From Hepsetus odoe (taxonomy: Eukaryota > Chordata > Actinopteri > Characiformes > Hepsetidae), in contig CM029384.1 of assembly GCA_017165825.1 (NCBI GenBank), positions 17,359,067 to 17,423,066 of the forward strand: a DNA stretch of 64,000 nt, written 5' to 3'. The position numbers were made by a program, and so were the translations under genes. Within the stretch, counting starts at the first letter, position 1; each line of letters opens with the position of its first letter. The notes under the pieces are model-generated. The model saw nothing but the letters and a program-made list of their open reading frames with translations, had not been told where the DNA came from and searched no databases. Of the stretch, positions 39,701-45,778 are shown in pieces.

Positions 39701-41955
39701 CAAATCAACCATGTTTTTTTTTTCCCCTGATGAAACAAAAAGATACCTCACATTTACGTTGTTGACCATAATGAGGCCACGACAAGCCCTGAGCTTCCTG
39801 GCTATTCTCCGCTGGGCCACGTTTCCTAGCAACCACAACTGCAGAAGCAGGAGGGTGGAGGACAAACAACTCCCCCCCATCCAGGGGGAATTGGAATAGT
39901 GAGACGTCCTGCAACATTTCAAAATCCTTTTGATTGTGCATGTTCTGTCCAATGAGATTGAATGTTGCCTCTATGAAGCAAAGCAAGCAAAGCCACAGTA
40001 AAATCATATGGTGCCCTGACAGCCTAAATGGACACCACCATTTATCAGAAAGGGTTGGGCAGAGTGGGAGTTTGCACTGCAGAGAAAGATGTATGGAGTA
40101 ATTCTGTGACTCACTCCTGTATTGATCGAGACTTAGAAATTCGTACAGAAATGGAAACGCTAGATGAATGGGTTTTTTGGGCTCGTCAAGTTACTGTGAA
40201 ATATTCACAGACTCCCAAGAACAAGCCGAAAGCAAACAGCAGATCTTCAGAACTTTTTGGCTCACCATTTACATCGATACAGCTTCAGTTTAGTATCAAA
40301 AATACACTGTTACCTCACATCACTAAACGGCACGCAAAATATATATACTTAAGCTGCTATTGATAGCAAGCCTTTATACTTCTGTAGACAAAAAAACCTG
40401 ATGAACCTGATAAACCTGAGCAAAGATTTTTCAAAGGGATTTGTCAAAACTAGGCTTGTCACAGGCTGCATGGTGGTGCAGTGGGTAGCGCTGCCCCCTC
40501 ACAGCAAGAAGGTCCTGGGTTTGATTCCCAGGCGGGACAGGGCTCCACTTTCCTCCCACCGTCTAAAGACATGAAATCAGGTGGATTGGAGATGCTAAAT
40601 TTGCCTGAAGGTGTGTTTGTGTCTGCTCTGAAATGGTCCGGCGACCTGTCCAGGATGTTTCCCTGCCTTTCGCCCTGCAAAAACTAAGGTAGGCTCCAGC
40701 ACCGGCCAAATTAGGACATGATGAAAGTGAATGAGTGAGTGAGGCTTGCCACAGTGACACTCCATTAAAAGATGATGTGATTAAAATTGACAATGTCTGT
40801 GAACTGGATAAGGGATTACTTTATTATTTGATTGTTAAGCAATCCCACCGTTATTAGAGAAATCAAGGGGACCATATTGGTGCTTCCATATTTTCAGTGA
40901 AAATGAGGAAAGCCACACCATCAGGATCTCACTATTGAGCTCAGGTTTGTAGTTAAACATTTCATGTGAGAAGTGAAACGAAATAACCAATCATGGCCAA
41001 TATAATCACCAGATACACAACAATACAATCGACAGCAGTCAGAACTAAGGCAACTTCAGCAACTCCTAAAAATGTGTTATATATGTCTGATGCAAATAAA
41101 CTGAGGCCTTTCACACACTCACTGTAATGAACTTTTTTAGACATTAAAGAGAAGTGCTGCATGTGTGAACGCAAACGTCAAGAACAGCCAGATAAGGCAT
41201 TAAAAGGATCTTACACTTTCAACTTCCTGATGCAAAGCCCATGTAAGGTTTAAATGAGCCTGAACAGACCATTGTTTTTTTTTTCCCCCCAGTAAGTACA
41301 AATCTAGGGTTTTTCTTCCCAATAAATACAAATCTAGGCCGCCATCATTTAAACATTTAAATTTAGATGAAGATGCCAACAAAAACAGAAGTGAAAGTTT
41401 AAGACCTTTAAGACCTTAACAAAGTTTAAGACCTTCTGTCAGCATGAGACCAACACCAAATTCATCAGACAAAGTGAGTGAATAGTATAAGAGACTCTGT
41501 TATTTACCAAAGCCACAAATGGCTACATTCGTATGTCATTAAGAGCATTTTGTTCATTCTACCCAGGTGCCACTCCTCTCCTAAACCACACAGACTATTC
41601 CCAGCAAGTGAGAGTAGGAAAAATCCATTTACGACATTTTCTGGAGTCCTCAAGTAAAAATGGCTCTGAAGAAAAGTCTTCTGCTCTGGTTGATTCAACA
41701 ACCATTATCTCTGGGTGTCCAAAAATGTGTCCTGTGAATGCCCTCGCAAAAGGAATCCAGTGAGAAGCAAGCAAAACTTGTCTATCCTGAAAAACTTCAA
41801 ACGAACTGATAGGAGATACTCAAATACCTGTCTGTAGCTTCAAAAGCTCTTTGTCCATTAATAATAAAACAATAAGCAATTATAAGAAAACAGTCACTCA
41901 CTTGCTGAAGGTAGTTTTTCCAGAGAAGCAGGCCAAATTGTCGCAACACAGCCAT
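7937..41955 (-). CDS. abca3: ABCA3, ABC transporter subfamily A member 3 (30 coding exons, 1707 residues)
   Basis: This is a full-length ABCA-type lipid transporter: two transmembrane domains and two ATP-binding domains in one chain. In mammals ABCA3 loads phospholipids into lamellar bodies, the lysosome-related organelles that store surfactant; fish express relatives in swim bladder and other tissues. The exons sum to 5124 nt with unbroken phase. Walker A motifs GHNGAGKT and GFNGAGKT are at about residues 564-571 and 1417-1424. Signatures LSGG and YSGG are at 663 and 1516. Walker B LDEP is present in both halves. The start ATG at 41955 lies in ACAATGG. It opens with MAVLRQFGLLLWKNY, which carries the xLxxKN organelle-targeting motif known in mammalian ABCA3. 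The stop is at 7937-7939. Homology to human ABCA3 runs the whole length, so ABCA3 is favoured over other ABCA members. Teleosts can have two ABCA3 copies, and which one this is cannot be decided here. Confidence 0.97.
8069..12899 (-). other. Short introns 18-29 of ABCA3
   Basis: Introns here are mostly 100-540 bases with GT-AG ends. Two carry A-runs (10554-10573; 11349-11377). Introns 20 (11326-11772), 21 (10805-11105) and 25 (9382-9785) show nothing else recognisable. Intron 19 (11978-12515) contains a SINE of family B at 12252-12405. Confidence 0.7.
12252..12405 (-). repeat. tRNA-related SINE, family B, partial
   Basis: The sequence runs from ATTACAGGGACAGTC to CCTACCACTAGACCACCACCA. On the minus strand it reads as a tRNA-like head (TGGTGGTCTAGTGGTAGGA) followed by a body. 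It matches the copies at 18931-19110 and 33418-33620. The internal B-box region is degraded. Confidence 0.7.
13308..13351 (+). repeat. 3' end of family C repeat
   Basis: This short block (GCGACCCCGTTTGGGAC then AAGCGGCAGATAATGG) is the terminal part of a repeat also seen at 46453-46545. It lies in intron 17 of ABCA3. Confidence 0.6.
13677..14586 (-). other. ABCA3 intron 16, nothing recognised
   Basis: About 0.9 kb of intronic sequence with no named repeat and no exon-like segment I could support. Confidence 0.5.
14686..17039 (-). other. ABCA3 intron 15, proximal part, no recognised feature
   Basis: AT-rich intronic DNA. The ORFs in it are short, and no splice-bounded coding segment or named repeat was seen before the SINE at 17040. 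Confidence 0.5.
17040..17292 (-). repeat. tRNA-derived SINE, family A
   Basis: A nearly full-length minus-strand copy. It starts in AAGTGAAAGTGACAACC, carries GGGAATCGAACCCACAATC (B-box complement) and ends CCACTAGGCCACCGCTGCCCC. It is one of the best-preserved copies and lies in ABCA3 intron 15. Confidence 0.88.
17293..18054 (-). other. ABCA3 intron 15, distal part, no recognised feature
   Basis: AT-rich sequence between the SINE and the exon 15 donor. Nothing recognisable was seen. Confidence 0.45.
18931..19110 (-). repeat. tRNA-related SINE, family B
   Basis: This minus-strand copy has a better preserved promoter than the one at 12252. The head complement (CCTACCACTAGACCACCACT) and B-box complement (GGGATTCGAACCTGGGA) are clear. 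The 3' tail, on the minus strand, contains GTCTGCTAAAATGCCATG. It matches the conserved tail of fish SINEs seen intact at 33580-33620. It lies in ABCA3 intron 13. Confidence 0.8.
19833..20090 (+). mobile_element. RTE-like LINE fragment, C-terminal end
   Basis: Plus-strand translation near 19950-20085 gives DLPGKRKRGRPKRRFIDVER followed by EDMQMVNLTEEDAKDR, the typical C-terminal tail of fish RTE-type polyproteins. The same motif recurs at 54043-54262. It lies antisense to ABCA3 in intron 13 and is a dead 5'-truncated copy. Confidence 0.8.
20091..20624 (-). other. ABCA3 intron 13 remainder, nothing recognised
   Basis: The intronic sequence between the RTE scrap and the exon 13 donor holds no feature I can name. 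Confidence 0.45.
21024..21254 (+). repeat. tRNA-derived SINE, family A
   Basis: A plus-strand copy in ABCA3 intron 12. The head is GGCGGCCTAGTGGTTGG, and the body has CCAGTAGGTTGCCCCAAGG and GAGCAAGGTACCATCCCC. The tail is GACAAGAATAGTCACTTTC. Together with the minus-strand copy at 22438 it brackets exons 10-12 in opposite orientation. Confidence 0.88.
22438..22692 (-). repeat. tRNA-derived SINE, family A
   Basis: A minus-strand, nearly full-length copy in ABCA3 intron 9. It begins AAAGTGAAAGTGACTATTC and ends ACCGCTGCCCC before a short T-run. The B-box complement GGGAATCGAACCCACAA is intact. Confidence 0.88.
22693..23630 (-). other. ABCA3 intron 9 remainder, nothing recognised
   Basis: About 0.9 kb of AT-rich intronic DNA without a named feature. 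Confidence 0.45.
24277..25238 (-). other. ABCA3 intron 7, exon-8-proximal part, nothing recognised
   Basis: This stretch is not obviously repetitive, and its complexity is higher around 24380-24860. No exon or named repeat could be supported. Confidence 0.4.
25239..25453 (-). repeat. tRNA-derived SINE, family A
   Basis: A minus-strand copy with some internal loss, from AAAGTGAAAGTGACTATC to AGGCCACCGCTGCCCC. It lies in ABCA3 intron 7, about 275 bases from an opposite-strand copy. Confidence 0.82.
25728..25925 (+). repeat. tRNA-derived SINE, family A
   Basis: A plus-strand copy. The head is GGTAGCCTAGTGCGTAGGG, the B-box is GGGTTCGAATTTC, and the tail is AAAAAGTCACTTTCACTTC. With the copy at 25239-25453 it makes an inverted pair inside one intron. 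Confidence 0.82.
26232..26307 (-). other. Exon-like segment in ABCA3 intron 7 (unplaced)
   Basis: On the minus strand a pyrimidine-rich tract ends in GTTAG, then 76 nt are open in one frame, then AAAAG with donor GTAGGC. The open frame reads RLCIAAAALIALIVV then SLLLLIMHLK, a typical membrane-helix composition. It does not fit ABCA3: the neighbouring exons join directly in the conserved protein, and 76 nt would shift the frame and bring a stop in exon 8. It could be a poison exon, an exon of an unrecognised nested transcript, or chance. Confidence 0.25.
27662..27724. repeat. TA/CA microsatellite
   Basis: An alternating TATATA then CACACA tract lies immediately left of the Tc1-like element. 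A TA-rich insertion target is usual for that superfamily. Confidence 0.85.
27725..28257 (+). mobile_element. Internally deleted Tc1/mariner-like transposon
   Basis: The ends are inverted copies of each other: CTGTGCAGAAGTTTTAGGC at the left and, at the right, ACTTTTACACAGTACTGTA. Much longer inverted homology extends inward: TTTGCCTTCAAACCAGCAT and AAATCTAAATCAAATCAATAT on the left have complements on the right. The centre keeps a transposase scrap, with WPPQSPDLNVIQGVW (the Tc1 PDLNPIE region) near 27911 and DVWNNLPAKFLQKLC near 28020. No complete transposase remains, so it is non-autonomous. A close relative sits at 61682-62233. It lies in ABCA3 intron 7. Confidence 0.88.
28258..28892 (-). 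other. ABCA3 intron 7, exon-7-proximal part
   Basis: This is non-repetitive-looking intronic sequence with no coding signal, and nothing could be named. Confidence 0.4.
31724..31838 (-). repeat. SINE family A, head half only
   Basis: A partial minus-strand copy. It contains GGTACCTTGCTAAAGGGTACC, GGGATTCGAACCCACGATC and the end GCTACTGCTGCCCC. The tail half is absent. It lies in ABCA3 intron 2. Confidence 0.8.
31839..33417 (-). other. ABCA3 intron 2, AT-rich, nothing recognised
   Basis: About 1.6 kb of AT-rich sequence with no named repeat or exon. Confidence 0.45.
33418..33620 (+). repeat. tRNA-related SINE, family B, full length
   Basis: The most complete family B copy. The A-box region is GTGGTCTAGTGGCAGGGTA and the B-box is GGTTCAAATCCC. 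The 3' tail is CTGGATAAGAGCGTCTGC followed by TAAATGCC. This tail is shared by several fish SINEs and L2-type LINEs, so these SINEs probably move with an L2-group partner. It lies in ABCA3 intron 2. Confidence 0.88.
33780..34690 (-). mobile_element. RTE-like LINE remnant
   Basis: On the minus strand, pieces of an RTE-type reverse transcriptase are visible between 34355 and 34540: GRMPEEWRRS, then LISHSMKLWERVMEARL and RKEVRISEQQYGF. The 3' end near 33790-33850 corresponds to the GGGGTCGCCACTGCGGATC stretch on the plus strand. Frames are broken by stops and small indels. It lies in the same orientation as ABCA3, in intron 2. Confidence 0.82.
34691..36010 (-). other. ABCA3 intron 2, no recognised feature
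   Basis: AT-rich intronic sequence; no exon or named repeat could be supported. Confidence 0.4.
36011..36210 (+). repeat. tRNA-derived SINE, family A
   Basis: A plus-strand copy. The head is TTGGTGGCCTAGTGATTAGGG, the B-box GGTTTGAATCTC, and the tail CACAGTCACTTTCACTT. The body is shortened by about 30 bases. It lies in ABCA3 intron 2. Confidence 0.83.
37141..38075 (-). other. ABCA3 intron 1, nothing recognised
   Basis: Intronic sequence upstream of exon 2 with no named feature. Confidence 0.4.
38076..38720. repeat. Unclassified interspersed repeat, copy 1 (DNA-transposon-like)
   Basis: This block shares several collinear segments with 59100-59640: GTGGGTTTCCTCACA, ATTCACTGGTATAAT, GATGCAGCAAAA, and a CACCCAAACC/ACCCAAATC match. 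Spacing is similar and the orientation is the same. The sequence resembles the internal part of abundant fish DNA transposons, but I cannot name the family. It lies in ABCA3 intron 1. Confidence 0.6.
38721..40464 (-). other. ABCA3 intron 1, central part
   Basis: Mostly unannotated sequence. The block 39690-40010 is less AT-rich and carries an X-box-like RFX motif, GTTTCCTAGCAAC, at 39821-39833. It also has a 100-codon minus-strand ORF that begins with a hydrophobic stretch (MILLWLCLLCFIEA). No homology was recognised. Confidence 0.35.
40465..40700 (+). repeat. tRNA-headed repeat, family C
   Basis: The head is GGTGGTGCAGTGGGTAGCG with B-box GGTTTGATTCCC. The body follows with CTAAAGACATGAAATCAGG and GGCGACCTGTCCAGG, and the end is GGCTCCAGCACCGGCC. 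Related copies are at 59880-60147 (minus) and 62655-62880 (plus), with 3' ends at 13308 and 46453. The layout is that of a fish SINE-like repeat. Confidence 0.75.
40701..41901 (-). other. ABCA3 intron 1, exon-1-proximal part
   Basis: Non-coding sequence with no named feature apart from short homopolymers. Confidence 0.4.
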
Positions 41956-41980
41956 TGTCACCTGGAAACAGCTTCACAAC

Positions 41981-42832
41981 CTAGACAAAAAGAAGAGAGA
42001 ACTGAACTCTGCTCTCTAGAACATCAGGATAAACAACGTGTGTAGTCATCACGGCTGTAGTGGTGCACATTTCACACACATTTCCTAGTATGTTTTGGAA
42101 AGACTGAAGGTTTGGGGTTGGAAACATTTGATGCTTAAACAATATAGTTCTATTTTAAATGCCTGGCACAACAATAGTTACACATCTGGGGACATTTTAG
42201 AAGATGACACATAGAAGATGGCATTACTGTCTTATTTCTGAATTCTAGACCAGATCTAACATCATTGGTTCTCTTCCTCACCTCTCCAGACCTGGGCCAT
42301 CAGGGATCGACTACATGTGCTGGTCACCCTCTAAGCATGACTCACACAAACAGGAGCAGCTGCTTTCAATAAGGACTCAGAATGATCTTACAACCCCTAA
42401 CTACAGACTGCAAAGATCATCCACAGTCAAAGTTGTTGTATATCGTTTCTCCATTTCATTATGAATATTCTACACCATCTGTTGCTAACCCGGGGTCGGT
42501 CAGAGGAGGCTAGGTTCCCCTTTTGAGTCTTGGGTCCTCCTAAGGTTTCTTCATCTAGCGTTAGGGAGTTTTTCATTGCTTTGATCAATTTTGGCTTGTT
42601 CACTAGGTGCTCAATGATATTTCCTGTGTTTGACAACATTAGTTTATATTAAAGCGGAATGTCAACAGTAACATAAACCTCATAAAACATAAAAAATTTT
42701 TTAAGCTGTGCGATCACTTGAGACCTCTTGAAGCAAAGTACGGACACCTTTCAGTGCATTAATTTAGCAAAAATGATACGGTGTGATACAGAAGTCACAC
42801 CTCTACATGCACTGTGGACCAAGTCCCCCAAA

Positions 42833-42834
<2 letters not shown>
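41981..42834 (-). other. Candidate 5' UTR intron of ABCA3
   Basis: Exon 1 is preceded on the minus strand by a good acceptor (TTTTGTCTAG). The sequence from here toward the CpG-rich block is therefore inferred to be an intron between a non-coding first exon and the ATG exon. I see nothing else in it. Confidence 0.45.
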
Positions 42835-42883
<49 letters not shown>

Positions 42884-42934
42884 AACAGAGAGACAGAGAG
42901 AGAGAGAGAGAGACAGAGACACGGGGAGACAAAC

Positions 42935-42986
<52 letters not shown>

Positions 42987-43079
42987 AGAGACAGAGAGAG
43001 AGAGACAGAAAGAGACAGACAGTGAGAGAGACAGAAAGAGACAGACAGAGAAAGAAAAAAGACAGACAGAGACAGATAT

Positions 43080-43125
<46 letters not shown>

Positions 43126-43145
43126 AAAGACAAAGAGAAAGAAAG
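42835..43145. repeat. Long GA-rich microsatellite
   Basis: About 310 bases are almost purely purine on the plus strand: GAGAGA runs interrupted by GACA and GAAA units. It predicts spurious Arg-Glu ORFs on the plus strand and Leu-Ser ORFs on the minus strand, which I reject as genes. It lies in the inferred 5' UTR intron, within about 1 kb of the ABCA3 promoter. Confidence 0.95.
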
Positions 43146-43399
43146 AAATCACCCTGCTACTCTCAGATCTGCTTCCTCTACAGACACACAAACATCTCTC
43201 AGATTATCAGCACGAGGCTAAAAACAGGGAAACAAACACACAAAAACAAGCTGATAAAAACCTGCCAAACATGACCTGGCGTGCCATCACAGCACTCGGC
43301 CTGCAGACTCAGGGTAAAGGTCATGAAAATCCCTTCTTCAGCGTTAGCACGAAAAATACAGTCAAGACAGCCTAGGTCCTGGATCACCTTTAAAGATCA

Positions 43400-44060
43400 G
43401 AGATAAACGCCACCGTTTCTCTGATCACTGACAGACACGCTTCCACTGCTCTGCTGGCCCGGTGACATCATGCCTGAGCTCGTGCAGGAAGAGCTGAGCG
43501 CAGCGGTGTTCTCGGTCAGACAGGCCCCTGCGGCTGGAAACCGACACTCGCTCTCGTGCTCGGACAGCGAGGCCGCTGGAATCGCCCGCGTGATGGAAGG
43601 GCTTCGAGATGCATCAAGTGCTAGTGGTTAGGTGTGCTGTTAAACTCGGAGTCCAGCCCAAGACGGAGGTGTTTGTTACCTGACAACAGGGAGAGTCCCG
43701 CTTCATGAGCCGCCCCTCAGTCGGTGCCCTAAAAACTCCTTCCCTTCAGCGTGAAGACATTGAAGAGAGCCGGGCCACCTCAGCCTAATCATCCGGACCG
43801 GCCGCTGGCGGGGAGAACGAGGAGTAAAGGCTAAACTGCGCTGATGCAGGAAAACATCAGGATCTGGACGGAGGACGTCGGAGCAGGCGGCTAACAGTCA
43901 ACAAAGAGTCACGTGGTAACCAGGTCACGTGATCGCGGAAACGAGCGAGAGAATAGCGATTAAAGCGCTCTTGGAGCAAAACTCCGGAAGTGTCTTGTTA
44001 GATGGACACAGCAGGGGAGCATTTAGAAATGTTCGCGAGTAGAAATGTTGTTCGCAAGAC
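43400..44060 (-). promoter_or_regulatory. abca3: CpG-rich promoter region of ABCA3, probably bidirectional
   Basis: GC and CpG content rise sharply here (for example 43490-43570 and 43795-43890) against AT-rich flanks. The block lies 1.5-2 kb upstream of the ABCA3 ATG exon. Two E-boxes of the GTCACGTG type occur at 43908-43915 and 43924-43931. An ETS-type CCGGAAGT is at 43984-43991. The exact start site and first-exon donor are not visible. An ORF on the other strand begins at 44061, so the promoter may fire in both directions. Confidence 0.6.
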
Positions 44061-44252
44061 ATGAACATGGTTCTCAAATTGCTCCGGGAGAACCCCACGC
44101 TTTGGTTTCGTCCCAGTTCACAAAACACCGGGAGATACCAAGCTGTCTCTGAGCGGGGGGGGCAGAATTCCCCCTTTCTCTCCAGCAGTGACAGGAACTT
44201 CACCCGGATATACAGCTTTACAAAAACAAAGACATTCGGGTCTCTACGTTAA
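44061..44252 (+). CDS. Hypothetical 63-residue ORF divergent from ABCA3
   Basis: A plus-strand ORF starts just outside the CpG-rich block. The first ATG is followed two codons later by a second with a good context (AACATGG). The product begins MNMVLKLLRENPTLWF, is basic and contains a Ser-rich middle (NSPFLSSSDRN). There is no signal peptide, no clear domain and no recognised family. It may be a real small protein, the 5' part of a longer spliced gene, or chance coding capacity in a divergent non-coding transcript. The opposite strand also has a 92-codon ORF here, which weakens the case. Confidence 0.25.
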   Translation: MNMVLKLLRENPTLWFRPSSQNTGRYQAVSERGGQNSPFLSSSDRNFTRIYSFTKTKTFGSLR

Positions 44253-44725
44253 GATGAACCATAGCTGTAATTTAAATCCCAGCAAACAAGAGCTCAGAAA
44301 CATCCACACACACACCTCCTTCAGTTCTCCTCTGCAGGATTTTATTCTGTTCAGAAATTCATCCCAAACCACTTTTTGTTTCAAGTACTGGCTTTTCACA
44401 GCTTCAGTAAATTTACATATGTACATGAAGTATAAAAATGTATTTACAGTCACAACTCTTGATGAAAGATACAGTACAGACAAGATCCATCAAGTAATAA
44501 TTTAATGCTCCGTGTTGACCTCCGTTTCTCAAAAGCAGCTATGCTTCTGCCTGCTGACTCAAAAATACTTGATTGTTCAAGCAAATGTGGAGAACATCTC
44601 AACAGCGCTGGGTTTAAAGAAAAAGTGCTTTTCCATTTGAATAATGAAGAAACGGTACAATCCAACATCGCACATTAAACTGAGCTTGCCGTAACGCAGT
44701 TGGTTTCTGCGTTATTCCATGTTTG

Positions 44726-44728
<3 letters not shown>

Positions 44729-44763
<35 letters not shown>
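44729..44763. repeat. (CA)n microsatellite
   Basis: About 17 CA units, in the probable CCNF 3' UTR. Confidence 0.95.
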
Positions 44764-44764
<1 letters not shown>

Positions 44765-45241
44765 AAATATTAATTTCTTACTGTCACAGGCCAAACAATT
44801 TTTCCACAATTTGTTCAGCGTTTGAGTGTCTGAAATGGCATAGTACAGATGTTGTGGTCATGTTACTCAACAGTTAAAAATTCAGTCTATTACACTCAAA
44901 ATAAAAATTAAAAAAAAGGGATCTTTGGCATCAGAGACTCAAAGCACCGTAGCACAGAGAACATACAAAACCCCATGGTATATAGACAGACATATTTAAA
45001 AAAAAAAAAAACAGGTATAATGAACTGTTCAATACATAATGTTATATTCCAGCTGTCCAAATAAACAGATACATCAGTGCCCTGAAAAAAAACAAAACAA
45101 AAAGCTCTGTGGACTGGTTGAGTTTTGGCAGTGTGGAAAAACTGCATGCAGTTCAAGGAAGCTTTCAATACCTGGATATTGCTTAGTTTCAAAAGCTTAA
45201 CGTCCTGAACAAATTCAATTTACATCTAAATGTAAGTTCAT

Positions 45242-45245
<4 letters not shown>

Positions 45246-45280
<35 letters not shown>
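45246..45280. repeat. Poly-A homopolymer
   Basis: An uninterrupted run of 35 A on the plus strand, poly-U in a CCNF 3' UTR transcript. Confidence 0.95.
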
Positions 45281-45283
<3 letters not shown>

Positions 45284-45778
45284 AATTGCTGAAATAGTCC
45301 TCTGAGGAGTTGGGTTGAGGCAGGTGGTAAGAGTGAAGATTTATCGAAGGTTTCATGCAGACAGGCACACGAGAAGACTTCTTCCAAAGTTCCAGTGGTT
45401 TGATCATCAAATTGGCTTCTGTAGAGCACTCGTGCTCTCAGCCACACAACTGAAGGCATTACACAAGAAAGAAAGGTTTCAAACCTTAAAGCTGCCTTGT
45501 ACCCATCCTTCAGTTTTCTAAAATCTTGCTAAAAAGGAGTAAAAGCCGGTGGGGGCAGTTAGTTTTTTTTTTTTTTAAATCATGCAGTTAATTGCCCCTT
45601 GGTTAGCAATGTGTGTAATGGGGGCAAGTGTTGCTTGAAGGCTCACAGTGGATAGTTAGAAGAGGAATGGAAACACTGGTGTACACCTTTTAGCCTCAGT
45701 ACCAGAAAAGCAAAGTGCTATGAGGCACCACAGTGTCAAAAGAGGCACCCGAGAGTCCTCACATATTTGCTAAAGCTA

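Larger units (their letters stand above)
36885..41980 (-). other. abca3: ABCA3 exons 1-2: targeting motif and first membrane helix
   Basis: Exon 1 runs 41902-41980, with coding part 41902-41955 (18 codons) and 25 bases of 5' UTR after an acceptor reading TCTAG. Exon 2 is 36885-37140 (256 nt). It encodes the first transmembrane helix (VEIALPLLFSAILIVL, about residues 25-40) and the start of the first large lumenal loop, with an NATHYW glycosylation sequon. Both splice sites of exon 2 are GT-AG. Further non-coding first exon(s) must lie upstream, probably in the CpG-rich block near 43400-44000. Confidence 0.93.
44253..45778 (-). other. ccnf: Probable 3' UTR and 3' flank of CCNF
   Basis: There is no coding sequence after the CCNF stop. 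A minus-strand AATAAA (plus TTTATT at 44341-44346) lies 1.43 kb downstream and is a candidate polyadenylation signal. The interval includes a CA microsatellite (44729-44763) and a 35-base A-run (45246-45280). Confidence 0.45.

Noticed and set aside
42728..43375. Long plus-strand ORF rich in Arg and Glu, and the opposite Leu-Ser ORFs
   Set aside because: They are translations of the GA microsatellite; low-complexity, with no homology or splice context.
43925..44203. Minus-strand 92-codon ORF over the ABCA3 promoter
   Set aside because: There is no homology, it lies upstream of the likely ABCA3 start, and it overlaps the plus-strand ORF. One or both are chance.
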